Source: Chaetoderma sp. LZ-2023a (Eukaryota > Mollusca > Caudofoveata > Chaetodermatida > Chaetodermatidae). Taken from it: a stretch of DNA of 64,000 nt. The stretch lies in contig CM067365.1 in assembly GCA_034401795.1 (NCBI GenBank), positions 14,650,225-14,714,224 of the forward strand. The letters run 5' to 3'. Both the position numbers and the translations under genes were made by a program. Below, in pieces: positions 59,211 through 64,000 of the stretch; within the stretch, counting starts at the first letter, position 1; the number at the start of each line of letters is the position of its first letter. Below the pieces are notes generated by a model that saw only the letters and a list, made by a program, of their open reading frames with translations, made no database searches and was not told where the DNA came from.

Positions 59211-62200
59211 CTAAGTTAATTCTGCATGGTAGCGGCATATGCTACACAGCACCATAATTGAGAGATATATAACTAATGTTAAAGCAGCACGATAGCAGCA
59301 TAATAAGCAGTATTGTATAAGCACAGCATTGTTGAAAAAAATAGCTAAAGTTAACACAGCATGATAGCAGCATACTAGACAGCATGGTAGCAGCATAACG
59401 ACATGGTAGAAGAAAATTACTAACTTAATACAGCATGGTAGCAGCATACCCAGTAGGATGGTAACAGCATATGCTGCAGATCTGAGAGAAATGACCAATG
59501 TTAAAGCAGCATGGTAACAGCATATGTTGCAGAGCTGAGAGAAATGACCAATGTTAAAGCAGCATGGTAACAGCATATGTTGCAGAGCGGAGAGTAATGA
59601 CCAATGTTAAAGCAGCATGGTAGCAGCATATGTTGCAGAGCGGAGAGTAATGACCAATGTTAAAGCAGCATGGTAACAGCATATACTGCAGAGCTGAGAG
59701 AAATGACCAATGTTAAAGCAGCATGGTAGCAGCATATGCTGCAGAGCTGAGAGAAATGACCAATGTTAAAGCAGCATGGTAACAGCATATGTTGCAGAGC
59801 GGAGAGTAATGACTAATGTTAAAGCAGCATGGTAACAGCATATGCTACAGAGCTGAGAGAAATGACCAATGTTAAAGCAGCATGGTAGCAGCATATGCTG
59901 CAGAGCTGAGAGAAATGACCAATGTTAAAGCAGCATGGTAACAGCATGTGCTACAGAGCTGAGAGAAATGACCAATGTTAAAGCAGCATGGTAACAGCAT
60001 ATGCTGCAGATCTGACAGAAATGACCAGTGTTAAAGCAGCATGGTAACAGCATATGCTACAGAGCTGAGAGAAATGACCAATGTTAAAGCTGCATGGTAA
60101 CAACATATGTTGCAGAGCGGAGAGTAATGACCAATGTTAAAGCAGCATGGTAGCAGCATATGCTGCAGACCTGAGAGAAATGAGCAATGTTAAAGCAGCA
60201 TGGTAACAGCATATGCTGCAGACCTGAGAGAAATGACCAATGTTAAAGCAGCATGGTAGCAGTATATGCTGCTGAGCTGAGAGAAATGACCAATGTTAAA
60301 GCACCATGGTAGCAGCATATGCTGCAGATCTGAGAGAAATGACCAATGTTAAAGCAGCATGGTAACAGCATGTGCTACAGAGCTGAGAGAAATGACCAAT
60401 GTTAAAGCAGCATGGTAACAACATATGCTGCAGAGCTGATAGAAATGACCAACGTTAAAGCAGCATGGTAACAACATATGCTGCAGAGCTGAGAGAAATG
60501 ACCAACGTTAAAGCAACATGGTAACAACATATGCTGCAGAGCTGAGAGAAATGACCAATGTTAAAGCAGCATGGTAGCAGCATATGCTGCAGACCTGAGA
60601 GAAATGACCAATGTTAAAGCAGCATGGTAGCAGCATATGCTGCAGCGCTGAGAGAAATGACCAATGTTAAAGCAGCATGGTAACAGTATATGCTGCAGAG
60701 CTGAGAGAAATGACCTATGTTAAAGCAGCATGGTAGCAGCATATGCTGCAGAGCTGAGCGAAATGACCAATGTTAAAGCAGCATGGTAGCAGCATATGTT
60801 ACAGAGCTGAGAGAAATGAGCAATGTTAAAGCAGCATGGTAGCAGCATATGCTGCAGAGCTGAGAGAAATGACCAATGTTAAAGCAGCATGGTAACAGCA
60901 TATGTTGCAGAGCGGAGAGTAATGACTAATGTTAAAGCAGCATGGTAACAGCATATGCTACAGAGCTGAGAGAAATGACCAATGTTAAAGCAGCATGGTA
61001 GCAGCATATGCTGCAGAGCTGAGAGAAATGACCAATGTTAAAGCAGCATGGTAACAGCATGTGCTACAGAGCTGAGAGAAATGACCAATGTTAAAGCAGC
61101 ATGGTAACAGCATATGCTACAGAGCTGAGAGAAATGACCAATGTTAAAGCTGCATGGTAACAACATATGTTGCAGAGCGGAGAGTAATGACCAATGTTAA
61201 AGCAGCATGGTAGCAGTATATGCTGCAGACCTGAGAGAAATGAGCAATGTTAAAGCAGCATGGTAACAGCATATGCTGCAGACCTGAGAGAAATGACCAA
61301 TGTTAAAGCAGCATGGTAGCAGTATATGCTGCTGAGCTGAGAGAAATGACCAATGTTAAAGCACCATGGTAGCAGCATATGCTGCAGATCTGAGAGAAAT
61401 GACCAATGTTAAAGCAGCATGGTAACAGCATGTGCTACAGAGCTGAGAGAAATGACCAATGTTAAAGCAGCATGGTAACAACATATGCTGCAGAGCTGAT
61501 AGAAATGACCAACGTTAAAGCAGCATGGTAACAACATATGCTGCAGAGCTGAGAGAAATGACCAACGTTAAAGCAACATGGTAACAACATATGCTGCAGA
61601 GCTGAGAGAAATGACCAATGTTAAAGCAGCATGGTAGCAGCATATGCTGCAGACCTGAGAGAAATGACCAATGTTAAAGCAGCATGGTAGCAGCATATGC
61701 TGCAGCGCTGAGAGAAATGACCAATGTTAAAGCAGCATGGTAACAGTATATGCTGCAGAGCTGAGAGAAATGACCTATGTTAAAGCAGCATGGTAGCAGC
61801 ATATGCTGCAGAGCTGAGCGAAATGACCAATGTTAAAGCAGCATGGTAGCAGCATATGTTACAGAGCTGAGAGAAATGAGCAATGTTAAAGCAGCATGGT
61901 AGCAGCATATGCTGCAGATCTGAGAGAAATGACCAATGTTAAAGCAGCATGGTAACAGCATGTGCTACAGAGCTGAGAGAAATGACCAATGTTAAAGCAG
62001 CATGGTAACAACATATGCTGCAGAGCTGAGAGAAATGACCAATGTTAAAGCAGCATGGTAGCAGCATATGCTACAGATCTGAGAGAAATGACCAATGTTA
62101 AAGCAGCATGGTAGCAGCATATGCTGCAGAGCTGAGAGAAATGACCAATGTTAAAGCAGCATGGTAACAGTATATGCTGCAGAGCTGAGAGAAATGACCA

Positions 62201-64000
62201 ATGTTAAAGCAGCATGGTAGCAGCATGAGCTGCAGTGCTGAGAGAAATGATCAGTGTTAAAGCAGGATGGTAACATCATATGCTGCAGAGTTGAGAGAAA
62301 TGACCAATGTTAAAGCAGCATGGTAACAACATATGCTGCAGAGCTGAGAGAAATGAGCAATGTTAAAGCAGCATGGTAGCAGTATATGCTGCAGATCTGA
62401 GAGAAATGACAAATGTTAAAGCAGCATGGTAACAGCATATGCTGCAGAGCTGAGAGGAATGGCCAATGCTAAAGCAGCATGGTAACAACATATGCTGCAG
62501 AGCTGAGAGAGATGACCAATGTTCAAGCAGCATGGTAGCAGCATATGCTGCAGAGCTGAGAGAAATGACCAATGTTAAAGCAGCATGGTAACAAGATATG
62601 CTGCAGAGCTGAGAGAAATGACCAATGTTAAAGCAGCATGGTAACAACATATGCTGCAGAGCTGAGAGAAATGACCAATGTTAAAGCAGCATGGTAACAG
62701 CATATGGTGCAGAGCTGAGAGAAATGACCAATGTTAAAGCAGCAGCTGCAGAGCTGAGAGAAATGACCAATGTTAAAGCAGCATGGTAACAAGATATGCT
62801 ACAGAGCTGGGAGAAATGACCAATGTTAAAGCAGCATGGTAGCAGCATATGCTACAGAGCTGAGAGAAATGACCAATGTTAAAGCAGCATGGTAACAACA
62901 TATGCTGCAGAGCTGAGAGAAATGACCAATGTTAAAGCAGCATGGTAACAACATATGCTGCAGAGCTGAGAGAAATGACCAATGTTAAAGCAGCATGGTA
63001 ACAAGATATGCTACAGAGCTGAGAGAAATGACCAATGTTAAAGCAGCATGGTAGCAGCATATGCTACAGAGCTGAGAGAAATGACCAATGTTAAAGCAGC
63101 ATGGTAACAACATATGCTGCAGAGCTGAGAGAAATGACCAATGTTAAAGCAGCATGGTATCAGCATATGCTACAGATCTGAGAGAAATGACCAATGTTAA
63201 AGCAGCATGGTAGCAGCATATGCTGCAGAGTTGAGAGAAATGACAAATGTTAAAGCAGCATGGTAACAACATATGCTGCAGAGCTGAGAGAAATGACCAA
63301 TGTTAAAGCAGCATGGTAGCAGTATATGCCACAGAGCTGAGAGAAATGACCAATGTTAAAGCAGCATGGTAGCAGCATATGCTGCAGAGCTGAGAGAAAT
63401 GACCAATGTTAAAGCAGCATGGTAACAGCATATGCTACAGAGCTGAGAGAAATGACCAATGTTAAAGCAGCATGGTAGCAGCATATGCTGCAGACCTGAG
63501 AGAAATGACCAATGTTAAAGCAGCATGGTAACAGCATATGCTGCAGACCTGAGAGAAATGACCAATGTTAAAGCAGCATGGTAGCAGCATATGCTGCAGA
63601 TCTGACAGAAATGACCAATGTTAAAGCAGCATGGTAGCAGCATATGCTGCAGAGCTGAGAGAAATGACCAATGTTAAAGCAGCATGGTAACAGCATATGC
63701 TACAGAGCTGAGAGAAATGACCAATGTTAAAGCAGCATGGTAGCAGCATATGCTGCAGAGCTGAGAGAAATGGCCAGTGTTAAAGCAGCATGGTAACATC
63801 ATATTCTGCAGAGCTGAGAGAAATGACCAATGTTAAAGCAGCATGGTAGCAGCATATGCTGCAGATCTGAGAGAAATGACCAATGTTAAAGCAGCATGGT
63901 AACAAGATATGCTGCAGAGCTGAGAGAAATGACCAATGTTAAAGCAGCATGGTAACAGCATATGCCGCAGATCTGAGAGAAATGACCAATGTTAAAGCAG
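59211..64000. repeat. 53-bp satellite array with higher-order structure
   Basis: About 90 copies of a 53-bp unit: ATGACCAATGTTAAAGC, then AGCATGGTARCAGCATATGC, then TGCAGAGCTGAGAGAA. The first two or three units are diverged; the array leaves the window at the right edge. Most units hold GCAGCATATGCTGC-like palindromic sequence. Variant order shows a block of about 20-21 units copied at an offset of 1,113 then 1,060 bp. Open frames here follow from the repeat. Confidence 0.97.

Noticed and set aside
59211..64000. Regular repeats resembling a CRISPR array
   Set aside because: The 53-bp unit is repeated throughout with only point variants; there are no unique spacers, no cas genes, and the context is animal DNA.

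Overview
The window is animal nuclear DNA, most likely from a marine invertebrate. The evidence is a spliced ABC-transporter (ABCB, P-glycoprotein type) gene with GT..AG introns, several animal retroelement classes (two or three LINE clades and a Penelope-like element), an LTR-like promoter unit, many small foldback elements, and very many simple repeats. The phylum cannot be fixed from the sequence. A 500-base run of N (45,710-46,209) marks a scaffold gap. I found no bacterial-type operon, CRISPR array, rRNA or tRNA gene. Most long open frames here are artefacts of microsatellites. || Layout, left to right: degenerate repeats (0.3-2.4 kb); a decayed L2/CR1-like LINE (3.5-6.35 kb, + strand) split by a (TA)n tract; a Tx1/L1-group LINE (about 7.69-14.38 kb, - strand) bracketed on both sides by (ACT)n microsatellite; an LTR-like promoter unit with a CRE, CCAAT boxes, TATA box and polyA signal (17.3-18.2 kb); a long stretch without recognisable genes (18.3-22.9 kb); a zone of foldback elements (22.9-27.3 kb); a LINE fragment (30.8-32.0 kb); an 8.2-kb young LINE (32,625-40,846, + strand); a Penelope-like element (41.39-42.83 kb, + strand) bracketed by (ACC)n; further foldback elements to 51.7 kb; a 530-bp (CA)n tract; an (AAT)n tract; a four-unit long repeat carrying AAGATGGC motifs (53.9-56.4 kb); and a 53-bp satellite that runs off the right edge (59.2-64 kb). 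|| The only host gene I can recognise is the second half of an ABCB transporter on the - strand, from 50,500 down to 28,554. Six exons can be read. They give transmembrane domain 2 and most of nucleotide-binding domain 2 in the right order, and all junctions between adjacent readable exons fit in phase. It is a pseudogene: the Walker A and ABC-signature residues are changed, two exons carry in-frame stops, the last visible exon has lost both splice dinucleotides, one expected exon is missing near the assembly gap, and one exon is cut by the 8.2-kb LINE. The LINE insertion can be resolved: removing it together with one copy of a 7-bp duplication (TGATAAT) restores an exon of exactly 69 codons with phase 0 at both ends. 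|| The main pattern is a dead gene used as landing ground by several mobile-element classes, with retroelements of two unrelated clades each sitting inside a trinucleotide microsatellite, and with a foldback family (about 16 copies) that carries CRE-like TGACGTCA, TATA-like and GC-box-like sites. I found no convincing new defence or regulatory system; the best leads are the microsatellite-bracketed retroelements, the Penelope-like element with an unusual C-terminal order, and the higher-order structure in the satellite.
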